DNA of 64,000 nucleotides. Origin: JAEXZL01 sp049943125 (GTDB taxonomy: Bacteria > Bacillota > Clostridia > Clostridiales > Clostridiaceae). The translations under genes were made by a program, and so were the position numbers. Location of the stretch: NCBI RefSeq assembly GCF_049943125.1, contig NZ_CP188040.1:3410001-3474000 (forward strand), in the 5' to 3' direction. Within the stretch, counting starts at the first letter, position 1. Each line of letters opens with the position of its first letter. The notes under the pieces are model-generated. The model ran no database searches and was not told where the DNA came from. It saw only the letters and a program-made list of their open reading frames with translations. This document shows, one piece after another, positions 40,183-49,520 of the stretch.

Positions 40183-41409
40183 ATGTATGGAAAACTATTA
40201 GTTGGTATTGACATAGGTTCTAGCGAAATTAAACTAGTTGCAGCGGAAAGAAGAGATACAGAGGAACTAAAGTTTTTAGGCGAAAAAAGTATAGAAGCTA
40301 AAGGGATTGAAAAGGGAATAATTAAAAACCATTATGATGCCAGTAATGCTATAACTAACCTGATAGTAGAATCTCAAAAGTTAATAGGAAGACAGATAAC
40401 TGATATTTACATTACAGTTCCTAGTGGTATATGCCAGCTTATCCACACTAAGGGAGAGGTTGAAGTCAATGATGGTGAGGGGATTATTGGAAAAAGAGAT
40501 ATTCAAAGAGCTCGAGAGGCTGCATGCAGAATAGTAACTCCTCATGATTATAAATTTATTCAGCTTATTGAAAATAAATATAATATTGATGAAAAGATGA
40601 GTACAAAAAATCCTATTAGAATGAAGGGGAGAAGCTTAGTCCTTGAAGGAAGAGCTGTTTTAATAAGTGCTAAATGCTACAAAGACTACCTTAATATATT
40701 CAAAGAGCTGGATATTGAAGTTAATGGACTTAGAATAGCATGTGAGGCTGCTGCAGAGCTGCTTATCGATGATTTAGATAAGAACAGAGGGGCAATATTA
40801 GTTGATTGTGGCAAAAATAAAATAGATATCGCTACTTTTTATGAAGGAATACTTCAGGAAGTTATGCAGGTAGCCGTTGGTGGAGAGATAATAACTAAGG
40901 ATATCTCCTACTGTTTTAAAATAAATGGAGTGCAGGCTGAGGAATTAAAAAGCTTCAGTAATACTGGTAGCTCTGATTTACATACCACTTCTCCAATAGA
41001 CTACAATTTATTAAGAGAGGTTATTGATGCAAGATTATTAGAAATGGGGGAAATGATAGAGAAGGAGCTAAAGAATCGTAAGAATAATACCGATATTAGT
41101 AATATTATTATATATGGTCAAGGAATATCCTTATTTAATAATATATCTAATAGATTTTCTTCTATATCTGACAGGAATATTAGTTTTGTTGGTAGCGAGC
41201 TATATGATCATATTGATTCTAAGTATATGAATGCAAGAGGACTTGTTAATTTGGTATATAATGAGTTAAAATGGGATTATGAAAAAGAAAATGTAAGTGC
41301 AAATGTAATAGAAGAAAATGTCATAAAGAATAAAACTGAAAAAAGTAAATTTATTAAAAAACATGGTATAGTTTCAAAGATGAAAAGTATATTGGAGGAT
41401 TTATTCTAA
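40183..41409 (+). CDS. ftsA: Cell division protein FtsA
   Basis: Actin-like ATPase tethering FtsZ to the membrane. Of 408 residues, the N-terminal GIDIGSSEIKLVAAE is the phosphate-1 region, and AILVDCGKNKIDIATF the second phosphate loop. The C-terminus (KFIKKHGIVSKMKSILEDLF) is a basic amphipathic helix suited to membrane targeting. The ribosome binding site AAAGGAGG is 14 bases from the ATG, unusually far, but an in-frame TAA just upstream excludes an earlier start. ftsZ follows after 14 bases. Confidence 0.95.
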   Translation: MYGKLLVGIDIGSSEIKLVAAERRDTEELKFLGEKSIEAKGIEKGIIKNHYDASNAITNLIVESQKLIGRQITDIYITVPSGICQLIHTKGEVEVNDGEGIIGKRDIQRAREAACRIVTPHDYKFIQLIENKYNIDEKMSTKNPIRMKGRSLVLEGRAVLISAKCYKDYLNIFKELDIEVNGLRIACEAAAELLIDDLDKNRGAILVDCGKNKIDIATFYEGILQEVMQVAVGGEIITKDISYCFKINGVQAEELKSFSNTGSSDLHTTSPIDYNLLREVIDARLLEMGEMIEKELKNRKNNTDISNIIIYGQGISLFNNISNRFSSISDRNISFVGSELYDHIDSKYMNARGLVNLVYNELKWDYEKENVSANVIEENVIKNKTEKSKFIKKHGIVSKMKSILEDLF

Positions 41410-41423
41410 AGGAGGAATTAATT

Positions 41424-42518
41424 TTGTTGGATTTTGATGTAGATGTTCAAGAATTTGCAAATATAAAGGTTATTGGATGTGGCGGCGGGGGAAGCAATGC
41501 TGTCAACAGAATGATAATAGATGGTCTGAAAAATGTTGAATTTATAGCAATTAACACTGATAAGCAGGCATTGATGTTATCTAATGCTTCTCAAAAAATT
41601 CAAATTGGAGATAAACTAACAAAAGGACTTGGCGCCGGAGCTAACCCTGAAATTGGACAAAAAGCTGCAGAAGAAAGCAAAGAAGAGATTTCACAGGCAA
41701 TTAAAGGCGCTGATATGGTGTTTATTACTGCAGGTATGGGAGGAGGAACAGGTACTGGAGCGGCACCAGTAGTAGCTGAAATAGCTAAATCCTTAGGAAT
41801 ACTGACTGTAGGTGTTGTTACCAAGCCATTCCCTTTTGAAGGAAGAAGAAGAATGCTTCATGCTAATATGGGAATAGAAAACTTAAAGAAAAGAGTAGAT
41901 ACTCTTGTTACAATTCCCAATGAGAGATTATTAACAATGGTTGACAAGAAGACAACCCTTTTAGATTCTTTTAAATATGCTGATGATGTGCTTCGTCAGG
42001 GTGTTCAAGGTATTTCAGACCTTATTACCATACCTGGGTTAGTTAATTTAGATTTTGCTGACGTAAGAGCAATTATGCTAGAAAAAGGTCTTGCTCATAT
42101 GGGAGTAGGTCAGGGTAAAGGCGACGAGAGAGCACAGGAAGCTGCAAAGCAAGCGATTTCTAGTCCTTTATTAGAAACCTCAATTATGGGCGCTACAGGA
42201 GTACTTCTAAATGTAACCGGTGGATTAGATTTAGGTCTTTTAGAAATAAATGAAGCGGCGGAAATAGTTCAAGAGGCTGCAGACCCTGATGCTAATATAA
42301 TATTTGGTGCTGTTATAGATGAAAATCTTAAAGACGAAATAAGAATTACAGTTATTGCAACAGGATTTGAAAGAGAAAAGGAAAGTGCTAAAACAGAAAA
42401 GAAGACTCAGGAAGCAGCAGTTACCTCAACTCATGAAGAGAAGATAGAGGAACCTAAGTTCACTGAACCAGAAGAGAACTTAGATATACCAGCCTTTTTA
42501 AGAAGGCAAAGAAGATAG
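41424..42518 (+). CDS. ftsZ: Cell division protein FtsZ
   Basis: Tubulin-like GTPase forming the Z ring. The 364 residues have the early KVIGCGGGGSNAVNRM, the tubulin signature GGGTGTGAAP (about residues 108-117), the T7-loop region with NLDFADVRA, a variable linker rich in Glu and Lys, and the C-terminal peptide DIPAFLRRQRR that binds FtsA and other partners. TTG 41424 is 8 bases from AGGAGG; a second TTG follows directly. It is co-transcribed with ftsA and ends at a strong terminator. Confidence 0.98.
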   Translation: MLDFDVDVQEFANIKVIGCGGGGSNAVNRMIIDGLKNVEFIAINTDKQALMLSNASQKIQIGDKLTKGLGAGANPEIGQKAAEESKEEISQAIKGADMVFITAGMGGGTGTGAAPVVAEIAKSLGILTVGVVTKPFPFEGRRRMLHANMGIENLKKRVDTLVTIPNERLLTMVDKKTTLLDSFKYADDVLRQGVQGISDLITIPGLVNLDFADVRAIMLEKGLAHMGVGQGKGDERAQEAAKQAISSPLLETSIMGATGVLLNVTGGLDLGLLEINEAAEIVQEAADPDANIIFGAVIDENLKDEIRITVIATGFEREKESAKTEKKTQEAAVTSTHEEKIEEPKFTEPEENLDIPAFLRRQRR

Positions 42519-42587
42519 GCCATAAATATATAAATAAATATGTAATAAGTCTTACTAATAATACCTTTATAGGTAGTATTAGTCGGT

Positions 42588-42620
42588 AAAACAGGAGATA
42601 TTAAAATATCTCCTGTTTTT
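42588..42620 (+). terminator. Terminator after ftsZ
   Basis: A 15-bp perfect stem (42588-42602 with 42605-42619) with a minimal loop and T tract. An imperfect second hairpin lies just upstream at about 42554-42582. Confidence 0.85.
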
Positions 42621-42672
42621 ATTTATAATTTTGTAACAATTTAACCTATAAAAAAGTTTATACCACAGTAAA

Positions 42673-42706
42673 ACTGACAAAATAATGAAATAGTAGGATA
42701 TATAAT
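42673..42706 (+). promoter_or_regulatory. Possible Spo0A box and -10 before spoIIGA
   Basis: ACTGACAAAA (42673-42682) reads TTTTGTCAGT on the - strand, matching the first seven bases of the Spo0A box, and TATAAT lies at 42701-42706. Spo0A control of this operon is known in Bacillus; here it is inferred. Confidence 0.4.
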
Positions 42707-42729
42707 AATAGCTATAGAGGGTGAGGGCG

Positions 42730-43524
42730 TTGATTATTTATATTGATATATTAATTGCTGAGAACTTTGTTGTTAATTTATTTTTGTTAGTAATGACTGG
42801 GAATATAATAAGAGTAAAAAAAAACTACGTTAGTTTAATGTTAGCAGCAGGGTTGTCATCAATCTATACTCTATGCTATGTGATACCTAGCACTAAATTT
42901 TTAACTGAGCTTCCTTTTAAATTCATTATGCCTGCAGTATTCTTAATTGTTGCATATAGCAAGCAAAAGCTATGGCAATATATCAAGATATATATTACAT
43001 TCTTAGCTCTAGCATTTTTATTGGCAGGTATTTGCTTCTCCTTTGAATCCAGTAAGTTTACTTTAGAGCATGGATTAACGATGAAATATACTAGCTATAA
43101 GCCTATAATAATTGCATTATTAGCAGTTGGACTTATAGTTGATAGGTTAATAACCGCTATAAGAGATAGGCTTATAATGAAGGAATTTATCTTTCCTATA
43201 ACAATAATACAGGATGATAGAAAAGTGAATGTAATGGGTTTTTTAGATACGGGAAATGAGCTTAAAGAGCCAGCAACAAATTTACCAGTGATAATAATTG
43301 AAGCAAAAGCTGCTGAATTCCTAACTGAACAAAAGAAAAGCTTCTATATACCTTATAAGGTTATAGATGGCAGCACTGGTCTCTTAGAAGGTTTTATACC
43401 TGATGAGATCATTATGATGAAAGATAATCAGAAGATAAATATAAAAGCAGTGGTGTGCATAACAAGGGAAGAGCTAAGCAGAGATAAGGACTATGTTGCA
43501 TTACTTTCTAGAGGGATTTTATAG
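42730..43524 (+). CDS. spoIIGA: Pro-sigma-E processing aspartic protease SpoIIGA
   Basis: Membrane protease that activates pro-SigE during sporulation. The first half of its 264 residues has five hydrophobic helices (IYIDILIAENFVVNLFLL onward); the second half is an aspartic-protease-like domain with DTGNELKEP, where the Asp is catalytic and dimerisation completes the site. Start: TTG 42730 is preferred, with GAGGGTGAGG upstream; GTG 42721 lies inside that site. It is 9 bases from sigE, its substrate, as in other spore formers. Confidence 0.94.
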   Translation: MIIYIDILIAENFVVNLFLLVMTGNIIRVKKNYVSLMLAAGLSSIYTLCYVIPSTKFLTELPFKFIMPAVFLIVAYSKQKLWQYIKIYITFLALAFLLAGICFSFESSKFTLEHGLTMKYTSYKPIIIALLAVGLIVDRLITAIRDRLIMKEFIFPITIIQDDRKVNVMGFLDTGNELKEPATNLPVIIIEAKAAEFLTEQKKSFYIPYKVIDGSTGLLEGFIPDEIIMMKDNQKINIKAVVCITREELSRDKDYVALLSRGIL

Positions 43525-43533
43525 GGGTGTAAA

Positions 43534-44241
43534 ATGATAAATTTAAAAGCTATATTAAATAAGATACTTATTAGATTCAAGCTCTTTACTAGGAAAATCT
43601 ATTATGTTGGTGGAAATGATGCTCTCCCTCCACCATTAACAAAGGATGAGGAGGATTCCTTTGTTAATATGCTGATTCAGGGAGAAGAAAGCGTTAGGAG
43701 TATTTTGATTGAAAGGAATATTAGATTGGTGGTTTACATAGCCAGAAAGTTTGAGAATACAGGGGTTGGAGTAGAGGATTTAATCTCAGTAGGCACAATT
43801 GGATTAATAAAAGCCGTCAATACCTTTAATCCTGAAAAGAAAATAAAACTGGCTACCTATGCTTCAAGATGCATAGAGAATGAAATCTTAATGTATCTAA
43901 GAAGAAATTCAAAGATTAAAGCGGAGATTTCCTTTTATGAGCCGTTAAATATTGATTGGGATGGGAATGAACTTTTGCTATCGGATATATTAGGTACTGA
44001 CAATGATATTGTATATAATTTGATAGAGGATGAGGTGGATAAGGAGCTTTTGTTCACTGCTATGAAGAAATTAAGTGAACGGGAAAAGGAAATTGTAAAA
44101 TTGAGATTTGGTCTCTTTGGAAGCAAAGAAAAAACTCAAAAAGAAGTTGCAGACATGCTCGGTATATCCCAATCTTATATCTCAAGGCTAGAGAAGAGGA
44201 TTATTAAAAGGTTGAAAAAAGAAATTAATAGGATGGTATAG
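43534..44241 (+). CDS. sigE: Sporulation sigma factor SigE precursor
   Basis: Early mother-cell sigma factor, 235 residues. The N-terminal basic/hydrophobic pro-sequence (about residues 1-28, LNKILIRFKLFTRKIYYVGG) precedes the PPPLTKDEE segment where cleavage is expected. Region 2 has NIRLVVYIARKFENTG and KLATYASRCIENEI; region 4 has TQKEVADMLGISQSYISRLEKR. A GGGGTG site precedes the ATG. The encoded protease lies immediately upstream. Paralogous to sigK in this window. Confidence 0.97.
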   Translation: MINLKAILNKILIRFKLFTRKIYYVGGNDALPPPLTKDEEDSFVNMLIQGEESVRSILIERNIRLVVYIARKFENTGVGVEDLISVGTIGLIKAVNTFNPEKKIKLATYASRCIENEILMYLRRNSKIKAEISFYEPLNIDWDGNELLLSDILGTDNDIVYNLIEDEVDKELLFTAMKKLSEREKEIVKLRFGLFGSKEKTQKEVADMLGISQSYISRLEKRIIKRLKKEINRMV

Positions 44242-44322
44242 GTATGTCTTTCAGTATAATTTCTATCCCTTAGGAAATAATTTTAATGAAGCTTTTATTA
44301 CTTCTGAAGGGAATGAGCTTAT

Positions 44323-45096
44323 ATGATGATTAATAAGGTTGAAATTTGCGGAGTCAATACATCTAAGCTTCCGGTGATTAAGGAACCAGAGATGAAAAGA
44401 CTGCTTTTGGTCATGAAGGAAGGGGACACAGAAGCAAGGGAAACCTTTATTAAGGGAAATTTAAGATTGGTACTCAGTGTGATACAGAGATTTAATAATA
44501 GGGGAGAAAATGTTGATGATCTGTTTCAGGTAGGATGTATAGGTTTAATGAAGGCTATTGATAATTTTGACTTAAGTCAAAATGTTAGATTTTCCACCTA
44601 TGCAGTTCCAATGATTATTGGTGAGATAAGGAGATATTTAAGAGATAATAACTCTATTAGAGTTAGTCGCTCTCTAAGAGATATAGCATATAGAGCTTTA
44701 CTAGTTAGAGATAGACTGATTAATGAAAATAATAAGGAGCCTACAATTTCTCAAATTGCAAAAGAATTAGATATTCCAAGGGAAGAGGTTGTTTTTGCGC
44801 TAGATGCAATTCAGGATCCCGTATCCTTATTTGAACCTATTTATCACGATGGAGGAGATGCAATCTATGTTATGGATCAAATAAGTGATAACAAAAACTT
44901 AGATGATTCATGGCTTGAGAATATTTCAATCAAAGAAGCTATGAAAAAGTTAAATGACAGAGAAAAGCTAATTCTTACTTTAAGATTTTTTAATGGAAGA
45001 ACACAGATGGAGGTAGCTGAAGAAATAGGTATATCCCAGGCTCAGGTATCTAGACTTGAGAAGACAGCATTAAAGCATATGAAAAAATATATTTAA
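44323..45096 (+). CDS. sigG: Forespore sigma factor SigG
   Basis: Late forespore sigma factor of 257 residues. The N-terminus NKVEICGVNTSKLPV is the SigG-specific segment recognised by regulators; region 2 reads FRQVGCIGLMKAIDNFD-like (LFQVGCIGLMKAIDNFDLS), region 3 RVSRSLRDIAYRAL, and region 4 RTQMEVAEEIGISQAQVSRLEK. There is no pro-sequence. The 81-base gap after sigE may hold a forespore promoter, which I could not define. The ribosome binding site (GAAGGGA, about 11 bases from ATG) is weak, consistent with tight control. Confidence 0.96.
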   Translation: MMINKVEICGVNTSKLPVIKEPEMKRLLLVMKEGDTEARETFIKGNLRLVLSVIQRFNNRGENVDDLFQVGCIGLMKAIDNFDLSQNVRFSTYAVPMIIGEIRRYLRDNNSIRVSRSLRDIAYRALLVRDRLINENNKEPTISQIAKELDIPREEVVFALDAIQDPVSLFEPIYHDGGDAIYVMDQISDNKNLDDSWLENISIKEAMKKLNDREKLILTLRFFNGRTQMEVAEEIGISQAQVSRLEKTALKHMKKYI

Positions 45097-45116
45097 GAGC
45101 CTTAGGCTCTTTTTTC
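45095..45116 (+). terminator. Terminator after sigG
   Basis: AAGAGCC pairs with GGCTCTT around TTA, then Ts; the stem begins within the sigG stop codon. Confidence 0.85.
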
Positions 45117-45259
45117 TTTGATATTTAGTGGATAAAGCGTCGGCTTATAAAGTTAGCTATGGCAATCTGGAATTTTAAATACTAGATACTGGACTAATTA
45201 TTGTGAGTATAAAGGTATAAAATCTTTCATATTATTTAATTAAAGAAGGGGGGAGGACC

Positions 45260-45514
45260 ATGGAAAATTCTCTTTATTCCATAAGCAATATAAAAAATAT
45301 GGAAGTCATTGATATAGCTACTGGTGCAAAGCTAGGAATGATAAAAGATTTTAAGATTGATTGTGATAATTACAATATTATATCTGTTTTAATACCTATT
45401 TCAAAGAGCAACTGGTTGACTAAAATTGAGCTTTTAGAAATACCCTGGGAGGATATAGTTAAGGTTGGAGTTGATGTAATTTTGGTTAAGGGTCAGATTA
45501 AAAGCGATAGTTAA
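45260..45514 (+). CDS. YlmC/YmxH-family sporulation protein
   Basis: An 84-residue single PRC-barrel protein (MEVIDIATGAKLGMIKDFKID), of the YlmC/YmxH family annotated as sporulation-associated in Firmicutes; its action is unknown. GGGGGGAGG lies just before the ATG. It follows sigG and precedes nrdR, a common clostridial arrangement. It resembles the repeats of the larger PRC-barrel protein at 16737. Confidence 0.88.
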   Translation: MENSLYSISNIKNMEVIDIATGAKLGMIKDFKIDCDNYNIISVLIPISKSNWLTKIELLEIPWEDIVKVGVDVILVKGQIKSDS

Positions 45515-45574
45515 TAGTAGAAATTAGTTGAAATATAGTATACTATATAAATACAGAAGGAAAGGAGTGAGCCT

Positions 45575-46042
45575 ATGAAATGTCCATTTTGTTCTTATGA
45601 GGAAAGTAAAGTTGTAGACTCTAGAGCTACGGAAGATTATACTGCAATCAGAAGAAGAAGAGAGTGTCTAAAGTGTTCAAAAAGATACACCACTTATGAA
45701 AAAATAGAAGATATCCCTATACAGGTAATAAAAAAGGATTTAACTAGAGAAAATTTTGATAAAAATAAGATTATAAATGGATTGATAAAGGCTTGCCAAA
45801 AAAGGCCGGTTTCTATTACTCAAATTGAACTTTTAGCAGCTGATGTAGAGAAGGTTTTAAGTAATCAAATGAATCAGGAAGTGAAATCCGACTTTATTGG
45901 TGAATTAGTTATGGAAAGACTTAAGAAGATCGATGAGGTTTCTTATGTGAGATTCGCTTCTGTATACAGGCAATTCACCGATGTAAATACCTTTATGGAA
46001 GAAATTCGTAATTTAATGAATAACAATAAGTCAAATCTGTAG
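45575..46042 (+). CDS. nrdR: Ribonucleotide reductase repressor NrdR
   Basis: A 155-residue repressor with an N-terminal zinc ribbon (CPFC at residues 3-6 and CLKC at about 31-34, with the basic RRRRECLKC) and an ATP-cone domain (VIKKDLTRENFDKNKIINGL). It senses dATP/ATP and represses ribonucleotide reductase genes. AAGGAGTG precedes the ATG. No nrd structural genes are in the window. Its last codons lie inside a terminator stem. Confidence 0.97.
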   Translation: MKCPFCSYEESKVVDSRATEDYTAIRRRRECLKCSKRYTTYEKIEDIPIQVIKKDLTRENFDKNKIINGLIKACQKRPVSITQIELLAADVEKVLSNQMNQEVKSDFIGELVMERLKKIDEVSYVRFASVYRQFTDVNTFMEEIRNLMNNNKSNL

Positions 46043-46057
46043 GTTTGACTTATTTTT
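46025..46057 (+). terminator. Terminator overlapping the end of nrdR
   Basis: AATAAGTCAAA (46025-46035) pairs perfectly with TTTGACTTATT (46044-46054), followed by TTT. The nrdR stop codon (46040-46042) is in the loop. Confidence 0.8.
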
Positions 46058-46077
46058 ACATAGGTATGGAGGTAATT

Positions 46078-46779
46078 ATGAAGGTCATTCAGGATAAAAA
46101 ATATTCATATATAATAGATAAAATAGATAATGCTATATTTGTTTTTTTTACCGGAGAAGAGGGTCTAGATATTAATGTTGATAATATTGAAGAATATAAA
46201 AAAAGCTTAAAAGAATTATTTACTATTGATGATATAGGATATATTAGACAGTGTCATAGTGACAAGATTTTTGAGTATAATGAAGACATACAAATTGGAG
46301 ATGCATTATATACTATTGAAAAAAAAGTCGCCGTTGGAGTGTTTACTGCAGACTGTGTACCAGTCCTCCTATATGATAAAAGGAATAGAGTAGTAGCTGC
46401 AATTCATAGCGGTTGGAAAGGGACTTTTGATAAGATTACAACAAAAACTATAATGAGGTTAATAAAAGAGAAAGGCTCTAGGGTGGAAGACCTTGTAGTG
46501 TATATAGGACCTCATATCCATCAATGCTGCTATGAAATCAGCAATGACCTAAAGGTGAAGTTTTTAGAAGCAGGGATAGATGAAGCTGCTTTTAAAGGAA
46601 GTAAATTAGATTTATCCTATATAATAAAAGAAGATTTGAGAAATATGGGGATATTAAATAATAATATATATGAAGCAGACTATTGTACAAAGTGTAGCAA
46701 GGATTATAGATTTCATTCTTATAGAAGAGATAAAGACTTATCAGGGAGAAACTTTTCATTAGTTTACCAAGTAGAATAA
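46078..46779 (+). CDS. pgeF: Laccase-domain purine nucleosidase/polyphenol oxidase family protein (PgeF/YfiH)
   Basis: A 233-residue protein of the DUF152/YfiH family. Members have been reported as purine nucleoside phosphorylase/adenosine deaminase and, in E. coli, as a peptidoglycan-editing factor. Metal-site motifs are TADCVPVLLYD, HSGWKGTFDK and GPHIHQCCYEI, plus FHSYRRD near the end. ATG 46078 is chosen because GGAGG is 8 bases upstream; an earlier in-frame start lies in the nrdR terminator. Confidence 0.9.
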   Translation: MKVIQDKKYSYIIDKIDNAIFVFFTGEEGLDINVDNIEEYKKSLKELFTIDDIGYIRQCHSDKIFEYNEDIQIGDALYTIEKKVAVGVFTADCVPVLLYDKRNRVVAAIHSGWKGTFDKITTKTIMRLIKEKGSRVEDLVVYIGPHIHQCCYEISNDLKVKFLEAGIDEAAFKGSKLDLSYIIKEDLRNMGILNNNIYEADYCTKCSKDYRFHSYRRDKDLSGRNFSLVYQVE

Positions 46780-46824
46780 ATGAATTTATAGAAAATAGAG
46801 TCTAAGGTGATAATTGTTTAATTA

Positions 46825-46853
46825 TTGACTATAGCTTATTATTACTGTAATAT
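46825..46853 (+). promoter_or_regulatory. Promoter candidate for the DUF512-der-gpsA unit
   Basis: TTGACT (46825-46830), 17 bases, TAATAT (46848-46853), 34 bases before the next ATG. Confidence 0.55.
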
Positions 46854-46886
46854 AACTAATTGATAACCATTATGGGGAGTGACTGC

Positions 46887-48200
46887 ATGAAGAATATTAT
46901 ATCAAAGATAAAGCCCGATAGTATTGCTATGGAGCTTGGTTTAGAAGCGGGAGATAAACTTGTTTCTATTAATGGTACTGAAGTTCATGATATAATTGAT
47001 TATAAATTTTTAATCACTGATGAAGAGATAGTTGTAGAGATAGAAAAAAATCACGGAGAACATTGGGAACTAGAAATAGAAAAAGATTATGATGAGGATT
47101 TAGGTATCGAGTTTGAAAATTCAATAATGGATGGTGCTAGGAGCTGTAGAAATAAGTGCATCTTTTGTTTTATTGATCAGCTTCCAAAGGGGATGAGAGA
47201 ATCCTTATATTTTAAGGATGATGATTCAAGACTTTCTTTTTTACAGGGTAACTTTGTAACACTAACAAATATGACTGATGCGGACATCGATAGAATCATT
47301 AGATATAGGATTAGTCCTATTAATATTTCTGTACATACAACTAATCCTGAGTTGAGAAAGAAGATGCTTAAAAATAGATTTGCCGGTGATATTTTTGAAA
47401 GGCTTAAAAGATTAGCAGAAGCAGGAATATCCTCAAAGGCTCAGATAGTATTAGTTCCTGGCGTAAATGATGGAGAGGAACTAAAGAAGACTATAGAGGA
47501 TTTATTCTCACTCTATCCTAATCTAGAAGGGGTAGCTTGCGTACCTGTAGGTATTACTAAATATAGGGAAGGATTACCTGTCCTTAAAACCTTTAATAAA
47601 GAAAGTGCTTTGAAGGAGATCATGCTTGTAAAGGAGCTTCAAAATAAATATCAAAAGCTTATAGGAGAGCCCTTTGTAAGATTATCTGATGAATTTTATG
47701 TAATGGCAGAGGAAGAGGTTCCTTCTAAAGAATTCTATCAAGGTTTTTCTCAATTAGAAGATGGTGTAGGAATGATCAGGATTCTTAGAGAAAATATTAA
47801 TAAAACTCTGGGAGCCTTGGATAAAGAGAATAAGGGTGAGTTTACCATTATTACAGGAGCTTCAGGTTATAAAGAGCTTCTTAACTGTGCCAATATTATT
47901 GAAGAATACAGTTCTAACATAAAACTGAAGGTTTTGAAAGTAATAAATGAATTCTTTGGTGAAACTATAACAGTAGTAGGGCTGTTAACAGGTATGGATA
48001 TAGTTAATGCGTTAAAAAAAGGTGACTCTTATAAAAAGGTGATAATCCCCAGCAATGTCCTAAGAGCTGGAGAAAGAATTTTTTTAGATGATATGACTAT
48101 TGAGGATGTTGAAAGATTGACGGATTGTAAAATAATCATTGCTGACTATTCAGGTGAAGACCTGATTGATTGTTTAAATAAGGAGTTAAAGGAGGAATAG
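46887..48200 (+). CDS. PDZ-radical SAM-DUF512 protein
   Basis: A 437-residue protein with an N-terminal PDZ-like domain (AMELGLEAGDKLVSING), a radical SAM-like cluster motif CRNKCIFCF (CxxxCxxC, about residues 88-95) and a C-terminal DUF512 domain (TGASGYKELLN, ending in VLRAGERIFLDD). Widespread in anaerobic Firmicutes directly upstream of der; its reaction is unknown. ATG 46887 follows GGGGAG by 7 bases. It is separated from der by 2 bases, so a link to ribosome biogenesis is plausible but unproven. Confidence 0.88.
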   Translation: MKNIISKIKPDSIAMELGLEAGDKLVSINGTEVHDIIDYKFLITDEEIVVEIEKNHGEHWELEIEKDYDEDLGIEFENSIMDGARSCRNKCIFCFIDQLPKGMRESLYFKDDDSRLSFLQGNFVTLTNMTDADIDRIIRYRISPINISVHTTNPELRKKMLKNRFAGDIFERLKRLAEAGISSKAQIVLVPGVNDGEELKKTIEDLFSLYPNLEGVACVPVGITKYREGLPVLKTFNKESALKEIMLVKELQNKYQKLIGEPFVRLSDEFYVMAEEEVPSKEFYQGFSQLEDGVGMIRILRENINKTLGALDKENKGEFTIITGASGYKELLNCANIIEEYSSNIKLKVLKVINEFFGETITVVGLLTGMDIVNALKKGDSYKKVIIPSNVLRAGERIFLDDMTIEDVERLTDCKIIIADYSGEDLIDCLNKELKEE

Positions 48201-48202
48201 TT

Positions 48203-49519
48203 ATGGCAAAACCTATTGTTGCAATAGTTGGAAGACCAAATGTAGGAAAGTCTACTCTGTTCAATAAGCTAGCAGGAAAACGAATTTCAATAGTAGAGGA
48301 TAGACCTGGTGTTACTCGTGATAGAGTATATGCAGAAGCTGAATGGTTAAATTATAAATTTACAATAATAGATACTGGTGGTATAGAACCAGAAAATAGT
48401 GATATTATTTTAACACAAATGAAGCGTCAAGCAGAGATAGCTATCGAAACAGCAGACACTATTATATTTATTGTAGATGGTAAGGAAGGGCTTACACCAG
48501 CAGATTATGAAGTTGCTGATATGCTCAGAAAAAGCAAAAAGGATATTGTTTTAGTAGTAAATAAGATAGATTCTTTAAAGGAAGAAAATAATGCTTATGA
48601 ATTCTATAATCTAGGTATTGGAGATCCAATTACCATATCTTCTACTCAAGGTTTAGGTTTGGGGGATATGCTTGACAAGGTTGTAGAAAGATTTAAAGAT
48701 TATTTTGAAGAGGAAGAAGAAGAAGAAATAATTAAGATAGCAGTTGTAGGTAAACCGAATGTGGGTAAATCATCTCTTATAAACAAATTGCTAGGTGAAA
48801 ATAGGGTGATAGTAAGTGATGTACCTGGTACTACAAGAGATGCAATTGATAGCCCTCTTGAAAATGAATTAGGAAAATTTTTACTTATAGATACGGCTGG
48901 TCTTAGAAGAAAGAGCAAGGTTAAGGAAGAGATAGAAAGATATAGTGTAGTTAGAACCTTAACTGCTGTTGATAGAAGCGATGTTATAATATTAATGATA
49001 GATGCACAAGAAGGTGTAACTGATCAGGATGAAAAGATAATAGGGTACGCTCATGAACAAAATAAAGCTATAATGGTTATCGTTAATAAATGGGATCTTA
49101 TAGAAAAAGATGATAAAACCATGGAAAAATATAAAAAAGATATAGCTTCAAATCTTAACTTTATTAGCTACGCCCCTTATTTGTTCATTTCTGCATTAAC
49201 TGGTCAAAGGGTACATAAGGTCTTAAACTTTGCGAAGCTTTGCTATACAAACTATTCAAAAAGAATATCAACTGGTGTTCTAAATGAGGTCATTAATAGA
49301 GCGGTACTCATGAAGGAGCCTCCAGTAGTGGGACTTAAAAGGCTTAAGATATATTATGCCACTCAAGTTGCAACTAAGGCACCTACCTTTGTTTTCTTTG
49401 TTAATGACAAAAATTCTCTTCATTTTTCTTATGGAAGATACTTAGAAAATCAAATTAGAGACAGCTTTGATTTTAGAGGTACTGGAATTAAGATAGAATA
49501 CAGAGAAAGGAAAGATTGA
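48203..49519 (+). CDS. der: Ribosome biogenesis GTPase Der (EngA)
   Basis: Essential double GTPase for 50S subunit maturation. The 438 residues contain two G domains, GRPNVGKSTLFN (about 9-20) with NKID, and GKPNVGKSSLIN (about 183-194) with NKWD, and a C-terminal KH-like domain. AAGGAGG precedes the ATG within the end of the DUF512 gene. gpsA follows after one base. plsY, which often lies between them in Clostridia, is missing here. Confidence 0.98.
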   Translation: MAKPIVAIVGRPNVGKSTLFNKLAGKRISIVEDRPGVTRDRVYAEAEWLNYKFTIIDTGGIEPENSDIILTQMKRQAEIAIETADTIIFIVDGKEGLTPADYEVADMLRKSKKDIVLVVNKIDSLKEENNAYEFYNLGIGDPITISSTQGLGLGDMLDKVVERFKDYFEEEEEEEIIKIAVVGKPNVGKSSLINKLLGENRVIVSDVPGTTRDAIDSPLENELGKFLLIDTAGLRRKSKVKEEIERYSVVRTLTAVDRSDVIILMIDAQEGVTDQDEKIIGYAHEQNKAIMVIVNKWDLIEKDDKTMEKYKKDIASNLNFISYAPYLFISALTGQRVHKVLNFAKLCYTNYSKRISTGVLNEVINRAVLMKEPPVVGLKRLKIYYATQVATKAPTFVFFVNDKNSLHFSYGRYLENQIRDSFDFRGTGIKIEYRERKD

Positions 49520-49520
49520 T

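Noticed and set aside
42554..42582. Separate regulatory hairpin between ftsZ and its terminator
   Set aside because: The stem has a mismatch and lies next to a strong terminator; it is probably just part of the 3' end.
45137..45150. CGTCGGCTTATAA shared with one arm of the palindrome at 33201-33232, suggesting a dispersed repeat
   Set aside because: Only 13 bases match, there is no palindrome at 45137, and matches of that length are expected by chance in 64 kb.
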